Below, piece by piece: positions 26,619-38,166 of a stretch of DNA of 64,000 nt (position 1 is the first letter of the stretch; each line of letters opens with the position of its first letter). The stretch spans positions 56,139-120,138 of the forward strand of contig JAAZXB010000010.1 in the NCBI GenBank assembly GCA_014240375.1. The letters are read 5' to 3'. Below the pieces are notes generated by a model. That model did no database searches, was not told where the DNA came from, and saw only the letters and a list, made by a program, of their open reading frames with translations. The position numbers and the translations under genes are program-made. Origin of the DNA: Planctomycetota bacterium. GTDB taxonomy: Bacteria > Planctomycetota > UBA8108 > UBA1146.

Positions 26619-29147
26619 CTACAGGTTGCAGTCCAGTCCATCTGCGGTCGGATCTGGACCGACCGCGGGGAAGGGAGCCGGGGGGGGATTGGAGCCCTGG
26701 TAAAGGAAGGCGAACAGGGAGATGGGGTCGGAGAGATTGACGATCCCATCATCGTTCACGTCCGCTGCATCGAGGCAGGTGGGGGAGGTGCCATTGCCGA
26801 TCAACCACAGCTGTAACTGACTGCCGTCGGTCAGATTGACGCTGCCATCGCGGTTCACATCTCCACGGATGAAGGTGGCCTGCTCGACGGGGGGAGGGTC
26901 ATCCGTGGCCGGGGCGGCGTCCACGGTGACGGTTCCGGTGACCAGTTCTGGTGCGATGGAGACTCCGGCGCTGACGAAGGAGTTATTGGTGATCGGCGAG
27001 GCGTTGGCACTGTAGCCATCTGCCGGTCCATAGAGATGCGCACCGGGGGCCGCGGTATTTTCGATGTCGGCCACCGCACGAGCGATCTCGTGATCGTTGC
27101 CAGCCACCAGCGTCTGACTGTCGAAGGGTGGAACCATGTCGAGGATCGCTGCCAGGATCGAGACGCCATGGGTGTTATCGATGTTGGAGAGTTCGAACTC
27201 GATCAGCGACTCGGAGGTGGTTCCGGTCGAATCGAGCGAGTCGATCGACATCACCGAGGGATCCCAGGTGAGGACTACTGTCCAGCCCTGAAGGTCCGAT
27301 TCGCAATCGACGATGACCGGGAAGGTGATGTTTTGATCGCCCGGAGAAACGATCAGATCCTCGACCCGTATGCGATCGGCAGGGGGCAGGTTGATCGGCT
27401 CGGCACGGGCGATTTGCCAGTCGCCAGCGGTGCTTTCGAGGGCGATGTCCAGTGCACCATCGCCGTCGGCATCGCCGAGGGTGAAGGCACGAACAGGAAC
27501 GGTGTGGGAGAGGGCCAGCGGCTGTGAGAAGTTGCCGTCAGCCACTCCTGCAGAGAAGTTCAGTGTGGCGCTCCCCGGAACCGGAGTGAGGCAATCGAGT
27601 TTGCCATCGCCGTCCCAGTCGACCAGTTGAACTCCCGGGTGCGCGACGCCATTGAACAGCACTCGGAGGGAGAAGCTCATGTCTCCATCGGAGAGCAGCG
27701 TCGAAGGTGTGTCGCTCCCGGATGGAATGACCAGCAGATCTCGCAAGCCATCTCCATCGAGGTTTCCGGCGATCACACCGACTGCAGCGGAGTAACCGCT
27801 GATGTTCCCGGCTGAGATGAACTCGCCACCACCGATCCCGCTCAGGAGGAGGATTGTTCCATCGGTCTGAGCCACGGCCAGGTCGATCAGGTCGTCGCCG
27901 CTCAGGTCCGCCACAGCGGGAGGACCGACCACTTCGTTGGAATCGAGATGAACCTGCTGTGTAAGTGGGTCAGAGATGGAACCCCACGCCACTGTCAGGC
28001 CGTTGGGGCCGGTGGCGATGATGTCGATGACTCCGTCTTCGTCGGCATGGGCTGCGTTCAGTTCGGACGATACGGTCGAGAGAGGGATCTCGATCGGGGC
28101 TTCCAGCGGTAATGCGATGCTGAACGATCCTCGCAGCAGGTGGATCCGCTCTCCGGTGGCTCCGAGACAGGCGAGGTCGATTCGTCCATCGCCGTCGAAG
28201 TCTCCCGCCACGGCTCCTGCCAGCGGTTCGCTGAGGGTCCAACTGGTGCTGTTGCCGAGGCCGATCGGGGTGGCATCTTGAAGATTTACCGTGCCATCGG
28301 CGTGAACGCTGGCCCATTCGTCGATTCCATCGGCATCGTTATCGAGAAAAACCATGGTGCCGGCGCCGAGCCCGGTGCCGGAATCGAGCAGGGTTCCGGG
28401 CCACTGCGATCCGAGGTTGCGAATCGTCAGGCCGAGGATGGTTGGCTCGAGCTGGGTATCATCGATCCCGTACAGCCCATCGAGCAGCGAAATGGTGACG
28501 CGCTCGCCGGCGAGGAAGTCACGATCGGTGGCCACCTTGAGGGTGTCGATGCCGGTCAAAACATCTTGCAAGGTCACCTGATGCGACCCTGAGCGGGATC
28601 CGTCGACCACTACCGTGGCACTGCCGGCGGAGAAGGGGTTGTAGGGACTGGTGAATTTGGGCTGGAGCAAACTGCTCGGGGAAGCGGTGACGCTCTCGAT
28701 CGCAGGAGTCATCGATTGGACGGCAAACCCGCTGCCAGGCGGTACCACGATGCCTCCTTCGATGACGAAGGACCACGAGTAGGGATCGAGTCCCTTACCC
28801 GATTGGGATCGAATCGAACTGGTCAGTTGCACATCGATGGTTTCGGCGATCAGCAGCGGCACCAGCGGTGTGAAGATCACCGTACGATTCTCACCGACTC
28901 CGCTGATCACACCGGTGAGGACTCCACTGGTGCTTCCGGTGACGATGAAACTCTCGCTGGTGAGGGTTGCGAGGTCCATCCGGTGATCGAAGAGCACCTC
29001 GATGGTGGTGACCGTCGAGAGATCATCGATATGAATGACGGCTCCCGCGGAGGGGGTGACCGATTCCACCTGAGTCTTGATGGGGGCACAGCCAGCGAGG
29101 CAGGCGAAAAATAGCGTCCAGATGTAGGCACGAGTAGATGTATGCAT
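26619..29147 (-). CDS. large secreted lipoprotein: Ig-like, FG-GAP repeats, cohesin-like and dockerin-like domains
   Basis: About 842 residues. The N-terminus has a lipobox FACLAGC. A bacterial Ig-like (SbsA/Big_5 type) domain follows (residues 25-135, with the FDHRMD and VIFTPLVPL motifs). About seven FG-GAP/VCBS-type calcium-binding segments follow (AGDFDGDGRIDLA, AGNLDGDGLRDLL, VDWDGDGKLD and others). Then comes a cohesin-like beta domain starting near LIVSPGDQNITFP, and finally a dockerin-like pair of EF-hand loops (RGDVNRDGSVN and ADVNDDGIVN). The ATG at 29147 is chosen over a TTG at 29168. It is surface-exposed by prediction. Its C-terminus is a diverged form of the tail shared by the 55-64 kb cluster. 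Confidence 0.82.
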   Translation of the reverse strand: MHTSTRAYIWTLFFACLAGCAPIKTQVESVTPSAGAVIHIDDLSTVTTIEVLFDHRMDLATLTSESFIVTGSTSGVLTGVISGVGENRTVIFTPLVPLLIAETIDVQLTSSIRSQSGKGLDPYSWSFVIEGGIVVPPGSGFAVQSMTPAIESVTASPSSLLQPKFTSPYNPFSAGSATVVVDGSRSGSHQVTLQDVLTGIDTLKVATDRDFLAGERVTISLLDGLYGIDDTQLEPTILGLTIRNLGSQWPGTLLDSGTGLGAGTMVFLDNDADGIDEWASVHADGTVNLQDATPIGLGNSTSWTLSEPLAGAVAGDFDGDGRIDLACLGATGERIHLLRGSFSIALPLEAPIEIPLSTVSSELNAAHADEDGVIDIIATGPNGLTVAWGSISDPLTQQVHLDSNEVVGPPAVADLSGDDLIDLAVAQTDGTILLLSGIGGGEFISAGNISGYSAAVGVIAGNLDGDGLRDLLVIPSGSDTPSTLLSDGDMSFSLRVLFNGVAHPGVQLVDWDGDGKLDCLTPVPGSATLNFSAGVADGNFSQPLALSHTVPVRAFTLGDADGDGALDIALESTAGDWQIARAEPINLPPADRIRVEDLIVSPGDQNITFPVIVDCESDLQGWTVVLTWDPSVMSIDSLDSTGTTSESLIEFELSNIDNTHGVSILAAILDMVPPFDSQTLVAGNDHEIARAVADIENTAAPGAHLYGPADGYSANASPITNNSFVSAGVSIAPELVTGTVTVDAAPATDDPPPVEQATFIRGDVNRDGSVNLTDGSQLQLWLIGNGTSPTCLDAADVNDDGIVNLSDPISLFAFLYQGSNPPPAPFPAVGPDPTADGLDCNL

Positions 29148-29430
29148 TTGTCTTGGGCTCCAATTCAAATCCGCAAGAACAGTAGCAAGGAACGGGCCTG
29201 GATCGTGAAGGAATCGGGGGGATGATCACAACCTGTTCTGCTGCAAGTGGTTATGAAAGAACATGAACGAACACGATCGGTGGAAAGGGGCCCTCTGGCG
29301 GCATAAGATCGGCCACAAGGGTCCATCGAAGGGATGTGCTGTCATCGGTGTGGACAATTCTCTGACCAATCCCGCCGCCACTGCCGGAGACCGATGCGGC
29401 GAATGGAGTGTCGAGGGGGGTGGATCCCAC

Positions 29431-30063
29431 GTGGTGGTGATCGATCACCACGATTCCTTCACCTACAACCTGGTCCAATCGCTCTCGCGATCGGGAGCGC
29501 GCGTCTCGGTGCGGCTGGCGGATCGGTTGAGTCTCGAGCAACTGCACCAGTTGAATCCCGATCGGTTGGTCCTCTCGCCCGGGCCTGGGGCTCCAGAGCG
29601 GGCCACACTGGCGGCCAGGGCAATACAGCATTACCGCGGCCGAATCCCGATTCTGGGGGTCTGTCTCGGCCACCAGGTGATCGCCCAGCAGCTGGGAGCA
29701 TCGGTGGCGGCGACCGGCAGCCCGGTCCATGGCAAACCGGAACCGGTCTTTCACCAGGGCCAGGGGATCTTCGCCCCGCTGCCGAGCCCCTTCCCTGCGG
29801 CTCGCTACCACTCCCTGGCGGTGCTTCGGGAGACGCTGCCGGAGCAGGTCGAGGTGACTGCCTGGACCTCGGAGGGGCTGGTGATGGGGATCGGAGTGAT
29901 CGGCGAGGCGACCTGGGGTGTGCAATTCCATCCGGAGTCCTTTCTCACGCCGCAAGGGGACCTCATGCTGGAACTCTTCACCTCGGGGGTTCGCTGTCAG
30001 CCGCAAGGGACGGCAACCGAACCGGCGGTCGGTCAGGAGAGGAGCAAAAATGGTACTCGCTGA
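29431..30063 (+). CDS. pabA: PabA/TrpG-type glutamine amidotransferase
   Basis: A class I glutamine amidotransferase subunit that supplies ammonia to aminodeoxychorismate or anthranilate synthase. Motifs: DHHDSFTYNLVQ at the N-terminus, LSPGPGAP, the catalytic cysteine in GVCLGHQ near residue 78, and the histidine and glutamate in GVQFHPES. The frame is open from ATG 29263, but the family normally begins at VVVIDHHD, so I take the GTG at 29431, with GAGGGGGG ten bases before it. The C-terminal 20 residues extend past the usual end. The synthase partner (pabB/trpE) is not in the window, so pabA versus trpG is not certain. Confidence 0.88.
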   Translation: MVVIDHHDSFTYNLVQSLSRSGARVSVRLADRLSLEQLHQLNPDRLVLSPGPGAPERATLAARAIQHYRGRIPILGVCLGHQVIAQQLGASVAATGSPVHGKPEPVFHQGQGIFAPLPSPFPAARYHSLAVLRETLPEQVEVTAWTSEGLVMGIGVIGEATWGVQFHPESFLTPQGDLMLELFTSGVRCQPQGTATEPAVGQERSKNGTR

Positions 30064-30892
30064 TACCCAGGGTTCGCTGGTGTGGCGTGTCATCGAACGC
30101 TTCTACCGTTCTCGACGCGCATTCTTCTCCCTCCATGATCGCTACGAACAGGTGGTCCAGGGCTATGTCGAAAAGTTCGATCAACCTCGTCAAGAGATCC
30201 GCCTCTCTCCCAGGGAACTGGTCGACCTGTTGTCGAATCAGGATCTCGAGGTGCTCCGAGATGAATATCTGGTCCCGCTCAAGGAAGTCTGTCACCGCTT
30301 GTTTCGAACCGAGGACAGCACCGATTTCATCGATCGCCTGGTCAATGACATCTTCCATGAGTTGAGCATCCTCAAGGAGGAGCATTACAACGTATTGACC
30401 TACGGAAGCGATTCTCTCGGAGGGTCGGTTTCCGGTCGTGATTTACTGACCGAGCAGAAAGCGGTACTCGATGAGGTGCACGACATGTTTCCGCAGAAGG
30501 TCCACAGGATTGCTCACCTTTATGATGTCGCCACCACAGCACTGGAAGCATTGCTCCACCGCTGGAAATCGGATCCCGTGCTGATTCGTTCTCTCTTCAT
30601 GCATCGAGATCGTTTTGTTGCGCAGGCCGATGAAGATGGCCTGGATCACTTCTATCGATGGATGTACGGACCCGAACAAGTGTGGCAGGGTTACCTGGAA
30701 GTGGCGGACTCGTTTCTTGCGTCGGGATTCGCTGCCCAGGCGATCGAGGCGTACCGAGGTGGCCAGTTGCACCTCGAACAGTCGCCCCTCGAAGAGAACG
30801 AGAAATCAACCATTGCAGAACGACTGCGGCAGGGGTTGTCCCGTGCCGAACTGAGACTGGAATCCTCCAGCATCGATGACGGTGAGGTTTAG
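30050..30892 (+). CDS. hypothetical helical protein between pabA and pyrF
   Basis: 280 residues, almost wholly alpha-helical, with no membrane segment or signal peptide. I recognise no family. The last 100 residues (WQGYLEVADSFLASGF, AIEAYRGGQLHLEQ, then NEKSTIAERLRQGL) read like tetratricopeptide helices. GGAGAGGAG is at the right distance from ATG 30050, and the start overlaps the end of the amidotransferase gene; its own stop overlaps the pyrF start. Tight overlaps on both sides indicate one operon, but no function in pyrimidine or folate synthesis is shown. Confidence 0.8.
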   Translation: MVLADTQGSLVWRVIERFYRSRRAFFSLHDRYEQVVQGYVEKFDQPRQEIRLSPRELVDLLSNQDLEVLRDEYLVPLKEVCHRLFRTEDSTDFIDRLVNDIFHELSILKEEHYNVLTYGSDSLGGSVSGRDLLTEQKAVLDEVHDMFPQKVHRIAHLYDVATTALEALLHRWKSDPVLIRSLFMHRDRFVAQADEDGLDHFYRWMYGPEQVWQGYLEVADSFLASGFAAQAIEAYRGGQLHLEQSPLEENEKSTIAERLRQGLSRAELRLESSSIDDGEV

Positions 30893-31781
30893 TTTGAGTT
30901 TCGATGACCTCTTTTCCGATCGCATCGCAACGCGGATCCAGACGATCGAGAGCCGCCTGGTGGTGGGGATCGATCCGCGGCTCGATCGGCTTCCTCCCGA
31001 CATCTCGCCGGATGATCCGGAACAGGCCCTGACCCGGCTGGGAATCGGCGTGATCGAAGCGGTCTCATCGGTGGCGGCAGCGGTCAAGCCGCAGATCGCC
31101 TTCTTCGAGCGCTGGGGATGGCGCGGCTGGAGAGCACTGGAGGCAGTTTGTCGAAGTGCATCCGAGCAGGGTGTTCCGGTGATCCTCGATGCCAAGCGAG
31201 GAGATATCGGTTCGACGGCGGAGGCCTATGCCGAGGCACTGCTCGGGGATGAACCGGGCACCCCGGGTCCCTTTGTCGATGCATTGACGGTCAATCCGTA
31301 TCTCGGATCCGATTCGCTGGAGCCGTTCATCGCTCGTGTTCGAGATGGGGGGCGTGGCATCTTCGTGCTGGCTCGTACCTCCAATCCGGGTGGCGGTGAG
31401 TTTCAGAAGAGAGAAAACGACCCCCTTCCCATCTTTGAACAGGTCGCCCGTGCTGCACAGGGGTGGGGCAAGGGTTCGCAGGGAAGTTGCGGTTTCCACG
31501 GCGTCGGACTGGTGGTCGGGGCGACCTATCCGCAAGAAATCGTCCGGGTTCGAGAAGCGGCTCCGGGTTCGTTCCTGTTGATTCCTGGCATCGGTGCGCA
31601 AGGGGGGGCGATCGAGTCTCTGGCTCCCGCTTTTGACGAGCAGGGTCTGGGAGCGCTGGTGAACTCGAGCCGGGGCATCGTTCAGGCGTTCGAGAAGGAT
31701 CCACAACGACGCTGGCAAGAGATGGTGCAAGAAGCGGCTCAGCAGTCACGAGAGAAGCTCCAGGGGGTGCTTTCCCCCTAG
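30876..31781 (+). CDS. pyrF: orotidine 5'-phosphate decarboxylase (type 2)
   Basis: A 301-residue type 2 OMP decarboxylase, the last step of UMP synthesis. The catalytic motif DAKRGDIGSTA is near residue 110, with VVGIDPRLDRLP at the N-terminus, VTVNPYLG in the middle and IPGIGAQGG near the C-terminus. Type 2 enzymes are longer than the E. coli form, as here. ATG 30876 overlaps the previous gene; a TTG at 30894 preceded by GGTGAGG is an alternative start six codons in. Confidence 0.95.
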   Translation: MTVRFSLSFDDLFSDRIATRIQTIESRLVVGIDPRLDRLPPDISPDDPEQALTRLGIGVIEAVSSVAAAVKPQIAFFERWGWRGWRALEAVCRSASEQGVPVILDAKRGDIGSTAEAYAEALLGDEPGTPGPFVDALTVNPYLGSDSLEPFIARVRDGGRGIFVLARTSNPGGGEFQKRENDPLPIFEQVARAAQGWGKGSQGSCGFHGVGLVVGATYPQEIVRVREAAPGSFLLIPGIGAQGGAIESLAPAFDEQGLGALVNSSRGIVQAFEKDPQRRWQEMVQEAAQQSREKLQGVLSP

Positions 31782-31861
31782 GTGAGGCGACGATGGTATT
31801 CTTCTCGGGAACCACGATCGGTTCCTGCCTGAATCCCTCAGCGGATTCACGAGGAGGAACC

Positions 31862-32716
31862 GTGGAGTGCTCGCCCCGTCAACGCCCAGTCGAATCTCGG
31901 TCTCTCTCTGAGACCTCCGTGGTTCCCAGATCCAGTGCGATGTCGACGGTGGAACTGGAACCGATCCCACTCGCTTCGCTGACCAGTGAAGTGGCGATTC
32001 CTGCACCGCTGTATCTGCGAATCGATTGCGATTCAGTGCTGTGCCGAAAAACGGGGGAGAACTTCGGTGGTGATTTACGGCGTCAACTTTTCGAGGCGGG
32101 GCAAGACCTGGTCTGGATACGACGCAGTGATCGCCACCTCTACCATCAGTACCAGCGTAGCGAGGTGCTGAAACGGTATCACGGGGTTGAAGGAACTGGC
32201 CCGCTCGAGTCATCTTCTACCACCACTCTGGAATCGCTTCCGCAGTGGCTGGAAGCGGTCGAAGCGGTTCAGATCGATCGACCGGAAGCGTACGGCAGAA
32301 GCTGGCGAATCGCTCACTATGGCATTCAACTCGCCACCGGACTGGGAGTGGCCACCGAGTCATTCTTGCGATCACTCATCTGCGGGCTACTGCTGCACGA
32401 AGTGTCGCATTTCGATGGCCCGGAGCTCGATGGGCAGGATCTGAATCTGCTGAAGCTGGAAGAGAACGCTGTCAGTATCATCGATGGGTGGCGGGAACGC
32501 ATCGATGGCAACGGCCCACTCGGTTGGGACTCGAAGCGGTTGACGATTGCGCTGCGGATCGCAGCGGTCGCCATCGCTTTCGACCATAAAACTTCTGGAG
32601 ATGGCGGGAGGCCTCGCCAACCCGCATTCGATGTGTTGCGGGAGTTCATCATCGCGGAGCACGGCGCACTCGATCCGACCATCATCGCGGCCTTCATCCG
32701 GATCCTCGATCACTAG
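31862..32716 (+). CDS. degenerate HD-GYP-like protein
   Basis: About 284 residues. The N-terminal part (PLYLRIDCDSVLC to HLYHQYQRS) resembles the sensor-like domain that precedes many HD-GYP domains. The C-terminal helical half has RIAHYGIQLATGLG, then LLLHEVSHF where active enzymes have LLHDIGK, and near the end REFIIAEHGALDPTIIAAF, which matches the last HD-GYP helices. The HD pair is changed to HE and the GYP motif is missing, so cyclic-di-GMP hydrolysis is unlikely; it could be a binding or regulatory protein. GTG 31862 has GAGGAGG upstream; a longer frame starts at 31793, and an internal ATG is at 31940. Its stop overlaps the MOSC stop on the other strand. Confidence 0.6.
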   Translation: MECSPRQRPVESRSLSETSVVPRSSAMSTVELEPIPLASLTSEVAIPAPLYLRIDCDSVLCRKTGENFGGDLRRQLFEAGQDLVWIRRSDRHLYHQYQRSEVLKRYHGVEGTGPLESSSTTTLESLPQWLEAVEAVQIDRPEAYGRSWRIAHYGIQLATGLGVATESFLRSLICGLLLHEVSHFDGPELDGQDLNLLKLEENAVSIIDGWRERIDGNGPLGWDSKRLTIALRIAAVAIAFDHKTSGDGGRPRQPAFDVLREFIIAEHGALDPTIIAAFIRILDH

Positions 32717-33168
32717 CACTGTTCGAGCAGTTGCAACCCCTGGCCGATTTCGATCTTTCCGCCGTGGAGCACCTCGCCGTAGATCCCTCCGCGCCAGCCG
32801 GGTACCAGTTGTTGCTGGAGTCCGTCCTGTTGCTCGTCCATCCGATAGCAGGGCACCAGTTCTCCATGGACGAGGATCTCCGCATCACCGATGCGCAACT
32901 TCTTGCCGAGGATTTCTGGGCCGAACTCGATGCCCGAGACCAGCACATTGGCTCGGCGAGTGGTCCAGTGCAGTTCTTCATCGAGAGCAGAACACGCGGC
33001 TTGCCACTGAGAGGAGGCGAGGATCGTCACCTGGCGGCGGCGGCGGCTACCGTGGTCGTCGACCACCCCAGAGGCGGGATCCAGTTGCAAGGATGATCGT
33101 TCGATCAGATCGCCTCGCTGCGCCGGACGCACCGCTAGCGCCACGACCCGTGCTTGTTCCCTTGCCAT
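32713..33168 (-). CDS. MOSC domain protein
   Basis: About 151 residues of the MOSC beta-barrel fold found at the C-terminus of molybdenum cofactor sulfurases and in YiiM-like proteins. The conserved cysteine lies in HGELVPCYRMD, after the strand LGKKLRIGDAEILV. Such stand-alone domains bind molybdenum cofactor or move sulfur. Three ATG codons in a row (33174, 33171, 33168) follow AGGAAGGGG; the third is best spaced. It is convergent with the HD-GYP-like gene, the two stop codons sharing CTAG. Confidence 0.85.
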   Translation of the reverse strand: MAREQARVVALAVRPAQRGDLIERSSLQLDPASGVVDDHGSRRRRQVTILASSQWQAACSALDEELHWTTRRANVLVSGIEFGPEILGKKLRIGDAEILVHGELVPCYRMDEQQDGLQQQLVPGWRGGIYGEVLHGGKIEIGQGLQLLEQC

Positions 33169-33266
33169 CATCATCCCCTTCCTGGTGAATCGGAATTCTA
33201 CCTTGTTCTGACCGGTGCAGGGATGGATCCTTTGCACTTCGGACCCGAAGACGGATGGAGATGGCG

Positions 33267-34082
33267 ATGAGCATCGAGAAACCTGAATCGCAGCAAACCA
33301 TCGGCCCGGTCGAGGTGATCGGCACCCTGCACTGCGATGTGACGCAAAAGGGAGACCTGCCGCGTCAATCGGGGCTGGGTGCGGGTCCAGCGGCAGTGAT
33401 CGAACTGGACCGAGGTCACCCCGCCTCGATGCTCGATGATCTGCAAGGTTTCGATCGCATCTGGCTGATCAGTTGGCTCGATCGAGCACGGGGCTGGAAA
33501 CCGAGGGTGCTGCCGCCGCGCGGTGGCTCGAAGAGAGGGGTGCTCGCCACTCGCGCTCCTCACCGTCCCAACCCCATCGGATTGTCGGCGGTGCGACTCG
33601 ATCGGATCGAAGGGCACCGTATCTTCATCGAGGATCATGATCTGCTCGATGGCACTCCGATCATCGATATCAAACCGTACCTGCCTTACTCCGATGCGCA
33701 TCCAGGCAGTGCGGCGGGGTGGGCAGAGGAGGGCTGGGCTCCTCATGAAGTGGTGGTGGAAGAACTCGCTTCGACCCAGTTGGCGTGGTTGGGACAGAGG
33801 AAGGTGCCGCTGGAGGATCGTGCATTACCGACGCTGCGTTTTCGGCCGATGCCAAGCCGTGGGCATCGGGTCAAGGAGATGGCGCAGCGTCCCGGTGTCT
33901 ACACCTGGTGCTGGCGCACCTGGCGCATCGATTATCGGGTCGATCCCGTGGCCCATCGGGTGTCGATCGAGGCGATCCGCAGTGGCCGCACCGACGACCG
34001 CGGAATCCACGAGGCGGACGGCCCCGGTGACGCGATGGAGATCCACGCCGAGTTCAACCAGGAGTTTCAGAGCGGATCCTAG
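33267..34082 (+). CDS. trmO: TrmO-like tRNA (t6A37) N6-methyltransferase with C-terminal extension
   Basis: The first 150 residues are a clear UPF0066/TsaA domain: VEVIGTLHCD, FDRIWLISWL, RGVLATRAPHRPNPIGLS and the D(L/I)LDGTPIIDIKPYLPY motif. TrmO methylates t6A at position 37 of tRNA-Thr using S-adenosylmethionine. The C-terminal ~100 residues match the longer TrmO type with a second small domain (WLGQRKVPLEDRALPTL onwards). ATG 33267 is preceded by GGAG at six bases; ATG 33255 and 33261 are alternatives. It is convergent with the NSS transporter gene across a 15-bp tandem repeat. Confidence 0.92.
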   Translation: MSIEKPESQQTIGPVEVIGTLHCDVTQKGDLPRQSGLGAGPAAVIELDRGHPASMLDDLQGFDRIWLISWLDRARGWKPRVLPPRGGSKRGVLATRAPHRPNPIGLSAVRLDRIEGHRIFIEDHDLLDGTPIIDIKPYLPYSDAHPGSAAGWAEEGWAPHEVVVEELASTQLAWLGQRKVPLEDRALPTLRFRPMPSRGHRVKEMAQRPGVYTWCWRTWRIDYRVDPVAHRVSIEAIRSGRTDDRGIHEADGPGDAMEIHAEFNQEFQSGS

Positions 34083-34122
34083 CGTCACGCCAGTGTCTTC
34101 ACCTGTGCGCTTGTCGTGGCCA

Positions 34123-34167
34123 CCGGTTTCTTCTCAACCGATTTCTTCTCAACCGGTTTCTTCTCAA
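34123..34167. repeat. 15-bp tandem repeat, three units, between convergent genes
   Basis: CCGGTTTCTTCTCAA occurs three times with one base change in the middle copy. The last copy covers the stop codon of the minus-strand NSS transporter. Its position at a gene end is shared with the repeat at 18081. Confidence 0.93.
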
Positions 34168-35924
34168 CCAAGCAGTTCATTGATGTCGAGGATGCCGATC
34201 TTCTGGGCCAGTACCACCAGCACCAGTGCCGGTGCGACGAAGCGGATCAGCAGCAGCCAACCGCTCACCAGTAGCGGGGACATATCCTCCACCTCTGCTG
34301 CCCGTAGCCGGGCAGGCATCACCCAGCCGGCATAGATGGCGATCAGTAACCCGCCCAGCGGCAGCAGCCAGTTGGAGGCGAGATGGTCCATCGTGTCGAA
34401 GAAGTTCTTGCTGTAACCGGATTCCCAGCTTTCGAGCAGGAATCCTGAATCCATCGCAAAAGCGGAGGGCAGACCGAAGGCGAGGCAGGCCAGTCCGACC
34501 GTCACTGCGGCCTTTTTGCGTGGCCATTCTTGCTCGTCGATCAGGTAGGAACAGACCACCTCCAGCAAGGACACCGCCGAGGTGAGTGCGGCAAACACCA
34601 GCAGCACGAAGAAGACGATCGCCAGCAGCAGCCCACCAGCACCCATCTCGGCAAAGGCCAGCGGCATGCTGATGAAGACCAGTCCAGGGCCTGCACTGGG
34701 TTCCTGACCATAGGAGAAGATGATGGGAAAGATCATCATGCAGGCGAGTAGAGCGATCACCGTATCGAACAGTGCGATCATCAAAGTAGTTTTTCCCAGT
34801 CCCATCTTGGTCTTCTGATACGAGCCGTAAGTGAGCATGCAGCCCATCCCCAGCGACAGGGTGAAGAACGCATGGCCCAGTGCTTCCAGCACACCACTGG
34901 GGCGCAACTTCGAGGCATCCGGCTCGAAAACGAATCGGACGGCCTCCTCAAATCCGGGCTGGAAGACTCCATAAACCACCATCAACAGGATCAGCGCGAT
35001 CAGTATCGGCATCAGCACCTTGCAGGCCCGTTCGATCCCGCGTGAGACTCCTCCGGCGACGATGATGATGGTGATCGACATGAACAGGGTTGCCCAGAAA
35101 CTGCTGGTCCAGCCGTCGCTGGCAGTGGCGCCGAAGATCGCGCCGACCTTGGCGGCGATGATTTCCCTGCGCTTGGCGGCTTCCGCCTCGTCGGAGACCT
35201 CATCGATATCCATCTGCTGGTAGTGAGTCAGCGCATCGGCGAGAGATCGTTTTTCTACCCGTGCCTTCTCGGCGATTTTGCTCTGTGCCAGCGGGACCGC
35301 CTCGGCCAGTTGTGGATCATCACTGAAGCTGCGAGTCGGTTGCTTTTTCAGCACTTCTTGCCAGATCGAATGCATCTCCCAGACGGACGGCTTGACCGAT
35401 CGATGGATGGATTCGATTTCTTGACGGGATTGGTGTTTTGCACGGATCTCTGCGAGATAGGAACGAAGCTGGTCATCGCTTGAGGTGGAGCGGAAACTCT
35501 TCGCCTCGATGGTCGCCACCTTTTCGACCGGTTCGGTGAAGTTGAGCACCGACTTCAGGGCGAAGTCCATCGACCAGCCAGCCACCACGATGTAGTAGGA
35601 GAGGATGATGAAACCGGCAACGATTCCGAACCAGCCCACGACGGTCCAGGGAGTGTCCTTGCCCTGTAACTTGCGGAAGGCACCGACCGGTTGTTTCTGG
35701 GCCGATCGACCGATCATGATCTCGGCGAGCATGATGGGGAGACCGACGAAGGCGATGCAGGCGAGGTAGATCAGGACAAACAGTCCTCCACCATTTTCAC
35801 CGGTGATGTAGGGGAACTTCCAGATGTTACCGAGGCCGACCGCACTGCCGGCAGCAGCGAGAATGAAGCCCCATCGACTTCCCCAGTGGCCTCGACTCGA
35901 AGTGGTATCGTTCTCTTCACTCAC
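34164..35924 (-). CDS. sodium:neurotransmitter symporter (NSS/SNF) family transporter with large loop insertion
   Basis: 586 residues with the NSS N-terminal signature WGSRWGFILAAAGSAVGLGNIWKFPY and the second-helix motif ENGGGLFVLIYL. About twelve membrane segments are visible. The family moves amino acids or related amines into the cell with sodium. A stretch of roughly 140 hydrophilic, helix-prone residues (about 127-265) sits between the third membrane segment and the next; bacterial members have a much shorter loop there. The substrate cannot be inferred. The ATG at 35924 is the obvious start. Confidence 0.92.
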   Translation of the reverse strand: MSEENDTTSSRGHWGSRWGFILAAAGSAVGLGNIWKFPYITGENGGGLFVLIYLACIAFVGLPIMLAEIMIGRSAQKQPVGAFRKLQGKDTPWTVVGWFGIVAGFIILSYYIVVAGWSMDFALKSVLNFTEPVEKVATIEAKSFRSTSSDDQLRSYLAEIRAKHQSRQEIESIHRSVKPSVWEMHSIWQEVLKKQPTRSFSDDPQLAEAVPLAQSKIAEKARVEKRSLADALTHYQQMDIDEVSDEAEAAKRREIIAAKVGAIFGATASDGWTSSFWATLFMSITIIIVAGGVSRGIERACKVLMPILIALILLMVVYGVFQPGFEEAVRFVFEPDASKLRPSGVLEALGHAFFTLSLGMGCMLTYGSYQKTKMGLGKTTLMIALFDTVIALLACMMIFPIIFSYGQEPSAGPGLVFISMPLAFAEMGAGGLLLAIVFFVLLVFAALTSAVSLLEVVCSYLIDEQEWPRKKAAVTVGLACLAFGLPSAFAMDSGFLLESWESGYSKNFFDTMDHLASNWLLPLGGLLIAIYAGWVMPARLRAAEVEDMSPLLVSGWLLLIRFVAPALVLVVLAQKIGILDINELLG

Positions 35925-35988
35925 AGGTTGCCTCCCTCGTATCGCTTCAAATGGGTCGCAGAGATCCTACATCAAGTCACGCCTCGGG

Positions 35989-38109
<2,121 letters not shown>

Positions 38110-38166
38110 TTATCCTCTGGTCACCGCCCCGCTGTGGGGAGGTCTTCTGGAGGAGAACGCACGAAG

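Noticed and set aside
29251..30093. 280-codon minus-strand frame opposite the amidotransferase
   Set aside because: Antisense of a gene with intact catalytic motifs; no family resemblance of its own.
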